Assembly: GCF_002934365.1 (NCBI RefSeq) | Contig: NZ_PTIY01000015.1 | Span: 1-64,000 of the forward strand | Direction: 5' to 3' | DNA from: Methylobacter tundripaludum | GTDB taxonomy: Bacteria > Pseudomonadota > Gammaproteobacteria > Methylococcales > Methylomonadaceae | DNA length: 64,000 nt | Shown: positions 7,988 through 15,173 of the stretch, one piece after another | Layout: every line of letters starts with the position of its first letter | How positions within the stretch are numbered: position 1 is the first letter of the stretch | Notes under the pieces: model-generated | Database searches by the model: none | Told to the model about the DNA's origin: nothing | What the model saw: the letters and a program-made list of their open reading frames with translations, nothing else | Program-made: the position numbers and the translations under genes

Positions 7988-9268
7988 TTATTTGATTTTC
8001 AGGTTTGACGGCTTCTTCAGCCATTGATTGGCTTTTCCCGAGAGCCATGACTGGGCCAAGGCGTCGGATTTGCTGACGCTGTCTAAAAATGCGCCGGATA
8101 TGCTGAATACGGCGGCGGTATGTCTGGCATCCCGTTCGCTATCCTGCATTCCGCCATGTGGCGGCCTACCTCTACCCATGCCGCCCGGAGGCCCGCCGGC
8201 CCTGCCGCCGCCCATTCTGTCTTCGCCTTGAAAATGACCGCCAAAGCGCGGCATGCCGCTACGGTCGGTCCCTGCTTTTTCGCCAGGCTCCTGAGCCGGG
8301 TCTGGTTCTTGCCGATGCGATAAATGAGATCCCGCCAATAATTGATGGCTGCCTTTATTCAATTGTAGTAAATACTTATTGCCGCGCGGCGCATATTCCC
8401 AGATTGCGGTGCGCACGTAGGGAGAACTGATCCCGTAAGGATCGTCGTCTTCGCTGCCGGTCACCACCAACAAGGGGATCGAAATGTTCTGGTAGCGGGT
8501 TGCCACGCTGCCGAGCGCCATATCCACGGACGGGCTGAATAGAATCGCGGCAAGCGGCTTGAAATCTTGCGTCTGGGGCGGAACGCCGTCGAATTTCTCG
8601 CCGATCATCGCTGCCGTTGTTTGCGCGCCGATGTCGTAACCGGCAACGATCAACCGGGACAAATCCGCAGCGGCAAACAAGCCTTGGTCGGCCTTTGCTT
8701 TCAGCTTGAGTTGTGCGTAGGCCCAAAGCAAGTGGTCGATGCGTTTTTTCAGGGATGCTTGCGAGAAATACTCATGGCCCAGATAATGCAGCTCGCTGTT
8801 TCTGGCGGCCTTGGACGGCCTTGATCTGTCTTCGTCGGACATTTCAGGCTCATCATCTCCGGGTTTTCCATGCATCGGAGCCAATTCTTTAAGCGCTTCG
8901 CCAATCTCTACCGGCTGTATGCTGAAAACCGCGTAACCGGCCTTGGCCCAGGTTTCGCGCCAGAGCCATCCGCCATCGGCGGGCTCGCCCAAGCCCGGCA
9001 GGTAAACAATCAGCGGATAACGGCCTTTTTCCGTCGGCGCAAGCATTGAAACCTCGATGGTTTGGCCATCGTGCCACCAGGTTTCGCGGACTGAATCGAT
9101 CGCATAGCTGTGCGCGGAAGCGTAGCCGCCTTTGCTGATAAACTGTCCGATTTTTTCGTTTTGCTCTTCCGGTGTCGGCGGGGACGGGCGAAAAAAACAA
9201 CCGGTCAGGAAAGCCGTGCAGGCGACAGCCGCCAAAAAATAAGCCGTAGCAGGGTGAGTTTTGTTCAT
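7988..9268 (-). CDS. Alpha/beta-hydrolase-fold lipoprotein with Asp at the nucleophile elbow
   Basis: A 426-residue lipoprotein (lipobox LTGC, Cys24) with a dienelactone-hydrolase-like alpha/beta fold: GRYPLIVYLPGLGEPADGGW carries the oxyanion-side loop and AGYDIGAQ (residues 209-216) is the nucleophile elbow. The elbow has Asp212 where esterases have Ser, as in haloalkane dehalogenases and epoxide hydrolases (GHDWG-type). A Gly/Pro/Arg-rich low-complexity stretch lies at about 340-375. It is the first gene of the efflux operon and the GTAAA element lies 29-63 bases upstream. The substrate is unknown. Confidence 0.72.
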   Translation of the reverse strand: MNKTHPATAYFLAAVACTAFLTGCFFRPSPPTPEEQNEKIGQFISKGGYASAHSYAIDSVRETWWHDGQTIEVSMLAPTEKGRYPLIVYLPGLGEPADGGWLWRETWAKAGYAVFSIQPVEIGEALKELAPMHGKPGDDEPEMSDEDRSRPSKAARNSELHYLGHEYFSQASLKKRIDHLLWAYAQLKLKAKADQGLFAAADLSRLIVAGYDIGAQTTAAMIGEKFDGVPPQTQDFKPLAAILFSPSVDMALGSVATRYQNISIPLLVVTGSEDDDPYGISSPYVRTAIWEYAPRGNKYLLQLNKGSHQLLAGSHLSHRQEPDPAQEPGEKAGTDRSGMPRFGGHFQGEDRMGGGRAGGPPGGMGRGRPPHGGMQDSERDARHTAAVFSISGAFLDSVSKSDALAQSWLSGKANQWLKKPSNLKIK

Positions 9269-9296
9269 GGCAAGATTGGATCGAATGGTTGCTTGA

Positions 9297-9331
9297 AATG
9301 CAGGTAAATCCCTGTCAATAAAATGTAAAAC
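9297..9331. promoter_or_regulatory. GTAAA-box element upstream of the efflux operon
   Basis: Two GTAAA half-sites at 9304 and 9325 sit in a segment very similar to the one at 9883-9917: both read ATGCAGGTAAA, then CTGT 6-7 bases on, then AAATGTAAA. It lies immediately upstream of the lipoprotein gene (start 9268, minus strand). GTAAA repeats are the known CpxR recognition unit, and a CpxR-like regulator is encoded nearby. Confidence 0.5.
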
Positions 9332-9357
9332 CGCGCCCGGTCATAGTCCGGGCGCGG
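9331..9357 (-). terminator. Rho-independent terminator of the Spy-like gene
   Basis: Perfect 10-bp GC-only stem CCGCGCCCGG / CCGGGCGCGG with a 7-base loop. On the minus strand it follows the stop codon of the gene ending at 9374 and is followed by TTTTA. Confidence 0.75.
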
Positions 9358-9373
9358 CATGCAGTTATAGGAA

Positions 9374-9811
9374 TTAATCCTCGAATTTACTTTGCAGTTT
9401 TTTCTGCTGCTCGGCGGTTAACAGTTTAAACACGGCGTTGTCCAATCTGGATTTTTGCAACGCCATTTCCCGGTGGATCACGTCAGCCTTGTTAAACAGC
9501 GCCCGGATTTTGTCGTCGTTGTAGTCGTAGGAAAAGACCAGATGGTGAATTTCCTTGCCGATGCTTTTCGCAGCTTCCATTTGGGCGTCGGTCTCGGTGC
9601 GATGGGTTTTGAGCAGTGCTTTGATTTCAGTTCGTTGTTTGTCGGTCAGGTCGATTCGATGTAAAAATCGCGGCATGCGCTCCTCGTCGTCGGGACCGGG
9701 TCTATGATGTTCGGAGAACGGCATGTCCCCGCAAGGATATTCGCCGTGCATGGGCGGCTTAGCCAGGGCTATCGCCGGGAATAAGACTAAAATCAACAAT
9801 AGTTTACGCAT
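9374..9811 (-). CDS. Spy/CpxP-family periplasmic protein (LTXXQ motifs)
   Basis: Periplasmic stress protein of 145 residues. A signal peptide (MRKLLLILVLFPAIALA) is followed by an all-helical domain with the two LTxxQ motifs typical of Spy, CpxP and related metal-resistance proteins: LTDKQ near residue 54 and LTAEQ near residue 132. Such proteins act as ATP-independent chaperones or as inhibitors of the CpxA sensor. It is divergent from the CpxR-like gene and shares the GTAAA-N5-GTAAA box with it, which fits CpxP-style feedback; that role is inferred. Confidence 0.82.
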   Translation of the reverse strand: MRKLLLILVLFPAIALAKPPMHGEYPCGDMPFSEHHRPGPDDEERMPRFLHRIDLTDKQRTEIKALLKTHRTETDAQMEAAKSIGKEIHHLVFSYDYNDDKIRALFNKADVIHREMALQKSRLDNAVFKLLTAEQQKKLQSKFED

Positions 9812-9882
9812 AAAAAATCTCCAGTGGTTTAATGAAAAGAGTACGGAACAAGGTTGTTTCCGTCGTGTTCAGTATCGCTCTA

Positions 9883-9924
9883 ATGCAGGTAAAGCACTGT
9901 TATTGAAATGTAAATTCAGGTAAA
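9883..9924. promoter_or_regulatory. CpxR-type box (GTAAA-N5-GTAAA)
   Basis: GTAAA occurs at 9889, 9910 and 9920; the last two are exactly GTAAA-TTCAG-GTAAA, matching the published CpxR consensus. The site lies between the divergent Spy-like gene (start 9811) and the response regulator gene (start 10000), so it can serve both and allow autoregulation. Confidence 0.6.
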
Positions 9925-9999
9925 TACAGCGGTCGAATTGTGGCGGTTGCGATGGCGTAACGCTATGATGACGCCAACAATGTAATTAAGGTGGTGAGT

Positions 10000-10683
10000 G
10001 TGACGAAGATTTTGATTATTGACGATGACGTCGAATTGGCCGGGTTGTTCAAGGAGTATCTGGAGCAGGACGGCTTTGCCGTTGAAGTGAGTCATCAGGG
10101 CGAGTCGGGGCTGCGGCTGGCGTTGTCGGGAGATTACCAGCTGGTGATACTCGACATCATGTTGCCGGATATAAAAGGCACCGAGGTTTTAAACCGCATT
10201 CGCATGGAAAGCCGTATCCCGGTGCTGATGTTTACCGCCAAGGGCGACGATGTGGACCGGATTATCGGCCTGGAATCGGGGGCTGACGATTATGTGCCCA
10301 AGCCGTGCACGCCGAGGGAGCTGGCGGCGCGCATCCGTGCCATTTTGCGCCGGACCCAGCCTGCAAAAGGCGGCGATAACGGGCCGATTATTGCCGGCGC
10401 GTTGAAAGTCTGGAGCGAAAAACGCAAGGCGTCATGGTTCGACCATGATTTGGAGCTCACCAGCACCGAGTTTAATTTGCTGGAAACGCTGGCGCTGCAT
10501 TTCGGCCGCATCGTCAGCAAGAACGAACTGTCCGAAAAAGCGCTGGGGCGGCCTTTGGCGCGTTTCGACAGAAGCATCGATGTACATATGAGCAGCATCC
10601 GCCAGAAACTGGGTTGCCAGAGCGACGGGCGCTCGTATATCCAGACCGTGCGCGGCCAAGGCTATCAATTGATAAAGGAGTAG
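10000..10683 (+). CDS. CpxR-like response regulator (OmpR family)
   Basis: Transcription factor of 227 residues: a receiver domain (acidic pocket at DDD 8-10, phosphoacceptor Asp52 in LVILDIM, Lys in YVPKPC) and an OmpR-type winged helix with the recognition region FDRSIDVHMSSIRQKLG. I start it at GTG 10000 because AAGGTGG lies at 9988-9994; the longer GTG frame from 9991 would place that Shine-Dalgarno inside the coding region. It is followed after 4 bases by the sensor kinase. The CpxR-type box just upstream suggests autoregulation. Confidence 0.9.
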   Translation: MTKILIIDDDVELAGLFKEYLEQDGFAVEVSHQGESGLRLALSGDYQLVILDIMLPDIKGTEVLNRIRMESRIPVLMFTAKGDDVDRIIGLESGADDYVPKPCTPRELAARIRAILRRTQPAKGGDNGPIIAGALKVWSEKRKASWFDHDLELTSTEFNLLETLALHFGRIVSKNELSEKALGRPLARFDRSIDVHMSSIRQKLGCQSDGRSYIQTVRGQGYQLIKE

Positions 10684-10687
10684 CGGC

Positions 10688-12097
10688 GTGGGACGGTTGT
10701 TCTGGAAGTTTTTCCTTACCTTTTGGCTGGCTTTGCTGGTGGCCGGTATCGGCGTCGGCACGGCGGTCTGGTTAAGGCATAACGCCTGGCAGGGGCAAGA
10801 GGCCGGGCAGTTGGTCGATGTCGGGCATGCCGCATCGTTTGTCGCTGTCTCGGAGAATATTATCCGGCATGGCGGCGTTGCCGGTTTGCGCAGTTTTCTC
10901 GATTCGATGCGCGAAACCCCGTTCCCGCCGGTTTATGCGGTGGACGATCAAGACCGGGACATTCTGCAACGCAGCTTGGCGCTCGAGGTTTTGCAACAGG
11001 CCCGCACCTTATTCCAGCAGGCCGCTTATCCCGAGGCGATTCGTGTGGTAACGGCGGACGACGGGCAGCGTTATTTGCTGTTTGTGCCGTTGCCGGAGCA
11101 TGGCTTTGCCGACCGTCCGCCGCCGATGCCGGACGGCGGCTTTGCTCCTCCTCCGGGCGATCGTTCGGCGCATCGTTCCCGGCCGCCGCGCGAGCCGCCA
11201 ACGCCGCGGATGCCGATTCTGGCCGGTACGTTGGCCAGCCTGATGTTCAGCGCCGCGCTGGCCTGGTATTTCGCCAAGCCGATCCGCAGTTTGCGTAACG
11301 CTTTTGCCGCGCTGGCCCAGGGCGATCTGGATACACGGGTCGGCGCGTCGATGGGAAAACGCCGCGACGAATTATCCGACTTGGGGCGGGATTTCGATCA
11401 TATGGCCGGGCAGATTCACAGCCTGGTGCATGCCCAGCAACGCTTGCTGCACGATGTTTCCCATGAATTGCGTTCGCCGCTGGCGCGGATACAGGCCGCT
11501 ATCGGCGTGGCTCAGCAGCAACCGGAAAAGACGCAGACGATGCTCGATCGTATCGAGCGGGAGTCGCAGCGGATCAGCGATCTGGTCGGCGGATTATTGA
11601 TGCTTTCCCGTCTGGAAGCCGGTGTTCAAGGCAGCGAAAGCCACGATTTCGACATCGGCGCGTTGCTGGACGATATTGTCGAAGACGCCCGTTTTGAGGC
11701 TGAGCAGCATGCGGTTTCGATTCGTTATCACGGCATAGCGGAAACAGTGGTCAAAGGCCGGAGCGAATTGCTGCATCGGGCTATTGAAAACGTGCTGCGC
11801 AATGCGCTGCAACATTGCAGGAAACACGGCGAAGTGTCGGTCGCCGCCCGTTTCGATACCGGCAAGCGGCGTTTGCAGGTGACGGTTGATGACCAGGGGC
11901 CGGGCGTTGCCGAAAGCGAGTTGGCGGCGATTTTCGAGCCGTTTTTCCGTAGCGGAGACCGCAGCAAGGCTGACAGTATAGGACTGGGTTTAGCCATCGC
12001 CTATCGTGCGATAGAGGCGCACGGCGGGCGTATTCAGGCCGGCAACCGCCCTCAAGGCGGTTTGCGCATCGAAATAGAAATTCCTTTTGCCGGGTAG
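10688..12097 (+). CDS. CpxA-like sensor histidine kinase
   Basis: Inner-membrane kinase of 469 residues. Helix 1 spans about 7-28, a periplasmic sensor domain 30-175, helix 2 about 177-196, then HAMP (KPIRSLRNAFAALAQGDLDTRV), HisKA with His259 in HDVSHELRSPLAR, and HATPase_c with N (ENVLRNAL), G1 (DDQGPGV) and G2 (GLGLAIA) boxes. The periplasmic domain ends in an unusual Pro/Arg/Gly-rich stretch (about 143-175) not found in E. coli CpxA. GTG start with AAGGAG six bases upstream; it is co-transcribed with the regulator. Confidence 0.9.
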   Translation: MGRLFWKFFLTFWLALLVAGIGVGTAVWLRHNAWQGQEAGQLVDVGHAASFVAVSENIIRHGGVAGLRSFLDSMRETPFPPVYAVDDQDRDILQRSLALEVLQQARTLFQQAAYPEAIRVVTADDGQRYLLFVPLPEHGFADRPPPMPDGGFAPPPGDRSAHRSRPPREPPTPRMPILAGTLASLMFSAALAWYFAKPIRSLRNAFAALAQGDLDTRVGASMGKRRDELSDLGRDFDHMAGQIHSLVHAQQRLLHDVSHELRSPLARIQAAIGVAQQQPEKTQTMLDRIERESQRISDLVGGLLMLSRLEAGVQGSESHDFDIGALLDDIVEDARFEAEQHAVSIRYHGIAETVVKGRSELLHRAIENVLRNALQHCRKHGEVSVAARFDTGKRRLQVTVDDQGPGVAESELAAIFEPFFRSGDRSKADSIGLGLAIAYRAIEAHGGRIQAGNRPQGGLRIEIEIPFAG

Positions 12098-12129
12098 ATC
12101 CCTCTGCGCGGCGATGCGGGCAGAGGGAT
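12098..12129. terminator. Hairpin between convergent genes
   Basis: Perfect 10-bp stem ATCCCTCTGC / GCAGAGGGAT with a GC-rich 12-base loop, located between the 3' ends of the sensor kinase and the EF-hand gene. There is no U-tract on either strand, so its role as a terminator is inferred from position. Confidence 0.5.
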
Positions 12130-12139
12130 GCGGCTTAAA

Positions 12140-13045
12140 TTAAACGGATGTCGAAAAGCTGTTGCTTTCAGCGGTCTGGTTAGGATCGCTGTAGGCATGC
12201 AGCAATTGCATCATCTGTTTCATGAATCGCGCATCGGCGCTGGATGCGGAAGATGACGCCTCGGCGCCGCTGCCGGCGCCGGACGCGTTTTTCGATTCTT
12301 CAAAGGCTCTCGCCTCGCTACCGTTCACCTTGCCGTCGCCGTCGGTATCGGCTGCATCGAAATTACCGGCTATATCGCTCATGAGCTTGGCTCTTTCGCT
12401 GTCTTTCGAACCCAGTTCTTGCACCATTGAGGTCAGTTGATCTTTGGTAAAGCCTTGATCATTCGGGCCGCCATCTTTCGGCGGTGGCGGCATGCCTCCG
12501 GCCAGCATTTGCATTAACTGCCCATCGGCGTCTGATGTCGATGCTGTATCGGTGCCGGACGAGGCTTGCGATGCCTCATAAGCCAGCGACTCTTCAATAG
12601 TCACCGTGCCGTCGCCGTTGGCATCGGCCGGATCGCTGCTTTCCGAGGAGGATGACGCGCTGTCTGTCGAACCCGCGCCTTGAGCGCCGCCAGACGGAGG
12701 TGGAGGGGGCATTCCGCCTTGGCCGCCTTGCATGCGCGCCCGTGGAGCAGGCCCATCCAGCTCGGAGGCTATTTTTTGTATGGTTGCCGACATTTCTTCC
12801 TTGGTAACTTTACCGTCGCCATCGCCATCCAGCTTGGAGAACATTTCATCGGCTACGCTGGAACTGCTTGAGCCGCCCGATTGCGACACGTTGCCCAGCG
12901 CGGCCTCCAAATCGCTTTTTTCAATATAGCCCTGTCCTTTAGTATCCAGCTTTGAAAATAGATCCTCGGCCATTTTCGATGGATCGGGGCGCTGCATGGC
13001 TCTCATCATTGTAGAACCGCCGCTGTTTACACTGCTAATACTCAT
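12140..13045 (-). CDS. Multi-EF-hand calcium-binding protein
   Basis: A 301-residue, Ser/Gly/Asp-rich protein with three canonical EF-hand loops, DGDGDGKVTKEE, DANGDGTVTIEE and DTDGDGKVNGSE, plus a degenerate first one (DTKGQGYIEKSD near residue 34). Two Pro-rich spacers (GGMPPPPPSGG and GGMPPPPKDGG) separate them. No signal peptide is visible; the start MSISSVNSGG recalls the XopAW-like bacterial EF-hand family. GAGG precedes the ATG. Function is not known; calcium binding is expected from the loops. A phased TTAAG array lies upstream. Confidence 0.8.
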   Translation of the reverse strand: MSISSVNSGGSTMMRAMQRPDPSKMAEDLFSKLDTKGQGYIEKSDLEAALGNVSQSGGSSSSSVADEMFSKLDGDGDGKVTKEEMSATIQKIASELDGPAPRARMQGGQGGMPPPPPSGGAQGAGSTDSASSSSESSDPADANGDGTVTIEESLAYEASQASSGTDTASTSDADGQLMQMLAGGMPPPPKDGGPNDQGFTKDQLTSMVQELGSKDSERAKLMSDIAGNFDAADTDGDGKVNGSEARAFEESKNASGAGSGAEASSSASSADARFMKQMMQLLHAYSDPNQTAESNSFSTSV

Positions 13046-13198
13046 GGTTTTATCCTCATATTGGGTTTAATTGCCGGATGGCCGGTTGGCCGTCCGATAT
13101 CGCCGTTCTGTTAAGACAGCCCCTGACTGACTTAACGGAACTACATAGTTCTTGAGCAATATATCGGCCAGGAAAGGCTTAAAAACAGGGGCGGAAAG

Positions 13199-13244
13199 GT
13201 AAAGTTAAGTTAAGGAATGTTAAGGATTTTCGGCCAATGTTAAG
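13199..13244. promoter_or_regulatory. Phased GTTAAG repeat array in a 332-base gene-free gap
   Basis: The gap 13046-13377 between the divergent EF-hand and lipocalin genes contains no ORF. It holds GTAAA at 13199 and GTTAAG at 13204, 13209, 13219 and 13239, i.e. offsets of 5, 10, 20 and 40. The core reads TTAAG-N5-TTAAG, the layout bound by OmpR/PmrA-type regulators. A binding role is inferred. Confidence 0.45.
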
Positions 13245-13377
13245 ATGATGATGTTTAACGAAAGGAACGACCGGTGAAAACCGTAAAGTCTGGCGTTGAC
13301 CGGCAAATTTTTGCCGCGGTATTGGTCGCTAAAGTCAGCCTGCTGAGGTATAAAGAGCTTTTTAAAAGGAGTCACGC

Positions 13378-13890
13378 ATGAAAGTATTATTTATACTGAT
13401 CGCTGTCTTATTGACCAGCTGCACCGGCATTCCCGAAGGGATTACGGCGGTTGAGGGTTTTGAAATTAACCGCTATCTGGGTACCTGGTACGAAGTCGCG
13501 AGGCTCGATCACCGGTTTGAAAGAGGCTTGGAGAATATCTCGGCGACCTATACCTTGCGTGAAGACGGCGGCGTTGACGTGCTGAATAAAGGCTGGGATA
13601 TAAAAGCCGGGGAATGGCGCGAGGCAGAAGGCAAAGCCTATTTTGTCGAACAAGTGGATAAAGGCAGGCTGAAAGTGTCTTTTTTCGGGCCGTTTTATGG
13701 CGCTTACAATATTATCGAGCTGGATAAAAAGGATTATGCTTATTCGATGGTCGCCGGACCGGATCGTTCTTATCTCTGGATATTATCCCGCACCCAACAA
13801 TTGCCTGAGGCGACTTTAAAAGCATTGACCGAACGCGCGAAAACGCTGGGTTTTGCTACCGATCAGCTTATTTTTACGAAGCCTAATTAG
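13378..13890 (+). CDS. blc: Outer-membrane lipocalin (Blc family)
   Basis: Lipoprotein of 170 residues. Lipobox LLTSC gives an acylated Cys15; the next conserved blocks are the lipocalin signature NRYLGTWYEVARLDHRFERG, then YTLREDGGVDVLNKG and SYLWILSRTQQLPE near the C-terminus. Bacterial lipocalins bind fatty acids or lysophospholipids at the outer membrane under envelope stress. The ATG at 13378 has AAAAGGAG upstream. Divergent from the EF-hand gene across the TTAAG array. Confidence 0.92.
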   Translation: MKVLFILIAVLLTSCTGIPEGITAVEGFEINRYLGTWYEVARLDHRFERGLENISATYTLREDGGVDVLNKGWDIKAGEWREAEGKAYFVEQVDKGRLKVSFFGPFYGAYNIIELDKKDYAYSMVAGPDRSYLWILSRTQQLPEATLKALTERAKTLGFATDQLIFTKPN

Positions 13891-13966
13891 TTTGTGAGCG
13901 GTGGGGCCTTTGCCTTTTTTCACGCTATAATCTGACATTCTTGTTAACTATGCCCCACAACACCTT

Positions 13967-15118
13967 GTGCCGAAACCTGAGAAGCTGTTTGGTCGCGACA
14001 CTTCCTCTATCCATGACAGTCGTATGAATAAACCGGCAATCCCCGGCAAACGAACCGGCGTCAAACCGGCGGCCAGCCCAAAACCCAAACCGCGCAAGAC
14101 TCAAAAGTCGCCGAAAAAAGTGCAGCCCAAACCGCCGGTTACCAGTTTCAGGCGAAGATTACTGATGGTCGGCCTCGAAGCATTGGGCTTGGCGGTAACT
14201 GCGGTTTCCGCGATCATGATTTTGTTGGGCTATTCGGCCAACTGGTTTTCCGGCACCCGTTTTTTGACCAGTCTATTGCCGTTCGCAATCGGCGTATTGG
14301 GCTTGATTGTTGCGGCGGCGGTGTTGCTGATTGGCTGGTGGAAACTGCGCAAATGGTTGCAGGGCAGGGCGGCGGTATTGGTCCCGGTTTTGGCGGTCAG
14401 CTTTGCGTTGGTTATCGGCTGGTTTGTGCTGCAAAACCGCTTTACCCAGGCATTCGGGCACTTTCGCACGCTGGTCGGCGGCAAGCAGGAAGCGGGGCGG
14501 GTTACCGTGGGTCATCAGGTTTACGCCGCCTATAGGCGTTACGATCCGGCGGAATTATTGAAAATAATTAACCGTGCAGAGACCTATAACCCGGTTATTG
14601 CCGAGGCGGCCAAGGCATTCGATGTCGATACCAATCTTTTGCAAGGCATCGCCGCGACAGAATCCTCTTTCTTGCCCAGGGACAGCCGCGACGGCGGGCG
14701 AGGCCTGTTTCAAATTACGCTGGCGCCTAAAGCCGTCATGGAGCAAGTCGGCAAACAGCTGGAAGTGAGCAAGCCTTCGCCGCTCAACCCGCGGCACAAT
14801 GCGTTTATTGCGGCCGCGACCTTGAAATATTATTTGGCCCAGATGCGCGGCGACCTGTTTTTGGGTTTGCTGGCCTATAACATCGGCCCGGCCAACGGCG
14901 GCCTTCGCTTTATCATGCAGCAGTATGGCGCGACCGATTTCGTCACCATACAGCCTTATTTGCAACAGTTGCCCCGCGATTATCCGATTCGCGTTTTATC
15001 GCATGCGCTTGCCTTCCGGCTCTGGCAAACGGAAGGAAAACTGCCGGTTTACGAAGAAGGCGATAATGCGATGCGCATCCAGAGTATTGGCATACCCGGA
15101 CTGCAAGCCGAGCTTTAG
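13967..15118 (+). CDS. Membrane-anchored lytic transglycosylase (SLT domain)
   Basis: Peptidoglycan-cleaving enzyme of 383 residues. A Lys/Pro-rich cytoplasmic tail (about 20-65) is followed by three hydrophobic helices (about 67-90, 98-122, 136-152) and a C-terminal SLT domain with the catalytic Glu in GIAATESSFLP, the RGLFQIT block and AYNIGPANGG. GTG 13967 is the longest start; ATG 14024 would shorten it by 19 residues and neither has a clear Shine-Dalgarno. It stands alone on the plus strand. Confidence 0.85.
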   Translation: MPKPEKLFGRDTSSIHDSRMNKPAIPGKRTGVKPAASPKPKPRKTQKSPKKVQPKPPVTSFRRRLLMVGLEALGLAVTAVSAIMILLGYSANWFSGTRFLTSLLPFAIGVLGLIVAAAVLLIGWWKLRKWLQGRAAVLVPVLAVSFALVIGWFVLQNRFTQAFGHFRTLVGGKQEAGRVTVGHQVYAAYRRYDPAELLKIINRAETYNPVIAEAAKAFDVDTNLLQGIAATESSFLPRDSRDGGRGLFQITLAPKAVMEQVGKQLEVSKPSPLNPRHNAFIAAATLKYYLAQMRGDLFLGLLAYNIGPANGGLRFIMQQYGATDFVTIQPYLQQLPRDYPIRVLSHALAFRLWQTEGKLPVYEEGDNAMRIQSIGIPGLQAEL

Positions 15119-15173
15119 GAAAGAGCCGGACAGATTTTCCTAAGCCTTCCTTCTTAATCCGTTGTTTTTGCGG

